Positions 63,633 to 64,000 of a stretch of 64,000 bases of DNA are shown here, piece by piece; within the stretch, counting starts at the first letter, position 1; each line of letters begins with the position of its first letter. This DNA comes from Dendrophyllia cribrosa (taxonomy: Eukaryota > Cnidaria > Anthozoa > Scleractinia > Dendrophylliidae). Below the pieces are notes generated by a model that searched no databases, was not told where the DNA came from, and saw only the letters and a program-made list of their open reading frames with translations. Position numbers and translations under genes: made by a program. The stretch is taken from the NCBI GenBank assembly GCA_024195265.1, contig JAJLRJ010000005.1:44328587-44392586 (forward strand), in the 5' to 3' direction.

Positions 63633-64000
63633 TTAGTTGAATGAAAAGCGTTCGTTGATTCCGTGGGGTTTGAGAGTGCCGATTTGAAAGATGATTTTTT
63701 GTTCTAGGTTTTTACGGCTTTCTGTGTTACCCTGGTGTAGGGAAAGGCCGCAGATTGTCATGTGTTGTTTAGAATGGTTAGTAAGATTAAAATGGCGCGC
63801 GACTGGTTTGGATGCGTCTTTGTCATTTTTTTCAACGTCTCGGAGATGTTCACGAAAACGGTCGCCCAGTCTCCTCCCTGTTTCGCCAATGTATATCTTT
63901 TTGCAAAAAGTACATGTAATGCAGTAGATAACATTTACGGAGGTGCATGTAAAACGATCAGTGATTTTAATAGATCGTTTGGGTCCTGTTATTTTGTCCG
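63633..64000 (-). CDS. Penelope-like element GIY-YIG endonuclease, C-terminal part
   Basis: Partial frame of 122 residues running from the window edge to a stop at 63,633. It contains a CITCTFCKKIYIGETGRRL segment, the GIY-YIG signature with a preceding Cys pair, then FREHLRDVEKN, ARHFNLTNHS and an SRKNLEQKIIFQIGTL segment, ending in ERFSFN. Penelope proteins join a reverse transcriptase to this nuclease, which nicks target DNA. The reverse transcriptase lies beyond the window. Confidence 0.85.
   Translation of the reverse strand, partial: DKITGPKRSIKITDRFTCTSVNVIYCITCTFCKKIYIGETGRRLGDRFREHLRDVEKNDKDASKPVARHFNLTNHSKQHMTICGLSLHQGNTESRKNLEQKIIFQIGTLKPHGINERFSFN

Larger units (their letters stand above)
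63385..64000 (-). mobile_element. 3' end of a Penelope-like element
   Basis: Minus-strand retroelement entering the window from the right. It includes the end of the GIY-YIG endonuclease coding region (stop at 63,633), then about 250 bp of terminal sequence with a hammerhead-like motif and the block shared with 640-795. The satellite abuts it at about 63,380. Confidence 0.8.

Overview
The window looks like nuclear DNA of an anthozoan cnidarian (stony coral or sea anemone). The reasons are intron-poor AT-rich intergenic DNA, a tRNA-derived SINE and palindromic MITEs of a type I associate with coral genomes, several LINE, Penelope and BEL/Pao retroelements, and a Polinton (Maverick/adintovirus-like) element. 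No species can be named from the sequence alone.

Layout. (1) 1-13.0 kb is host DNA. It holds two related single-exon genes of unknown function (3566-4522 and 7624-8493), a decayed third copy between them, a 106-bp tandem repeat, and a cluster of SINE/MITE/LINE debris. (2) 13.0-27.95 kb is a very large 15-bp minisatellite with units of the type GGGTGATC + 7 variable bases. It occurs in blocks introduced by a repeated ~500-bp module ending in a small hairpin, and the blocks are separated by a decayed LINE and a MITE. At about 21.2 kb the array reverses orientation. (3) 27.95-52.39 kb is a Polinton-like integrated viral element with at least thirteen genes. They include a major-capsid candidate, a packaging ATPase, an rve integrase, protein-primed family B DNA polymerase (PolB), a coiled-coil membrane protein, and a string of small unrecognised proteins, several with membrane segments. 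It is broken: a 5'-truncated LINE sits in the integrase, a very young BEL/Pao LTR retrotransposon (8,026 bp, 5-bp target duplication GTAAT) sits in PolB, the ATPase, integrase and PolB carry frameshifts, and the leftmost gene is cut off by the satellite. (4) 52.39-52.55 kb is a strong 162-bp hairpin exactly at the right junction. (5) 52.55-63.38 kb is the same minisatellite again, with higher-order repeats of about 598 bp. (6) 63.39-64.0 kb is the 3' end of a Penelope-like element (GIY-YIG endonuclease, minus strand) with a hammerhead-ribozyme-like motif.

How it fits together. The Polinton genes share a promoter signature, CATATRTATACC or a close variant, that ends 0-12 nt before nearly every start codon. 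Two divergent gene pairs are each driven from a 46-bp intergenic spacer. This shared motif, too close to the ATG for an ordinary TATA box, is the most interesting signal in the window. The same satellite in the same orientation lies on both sides of the Polinton, so the element either landed in the array or was engulfed by it.
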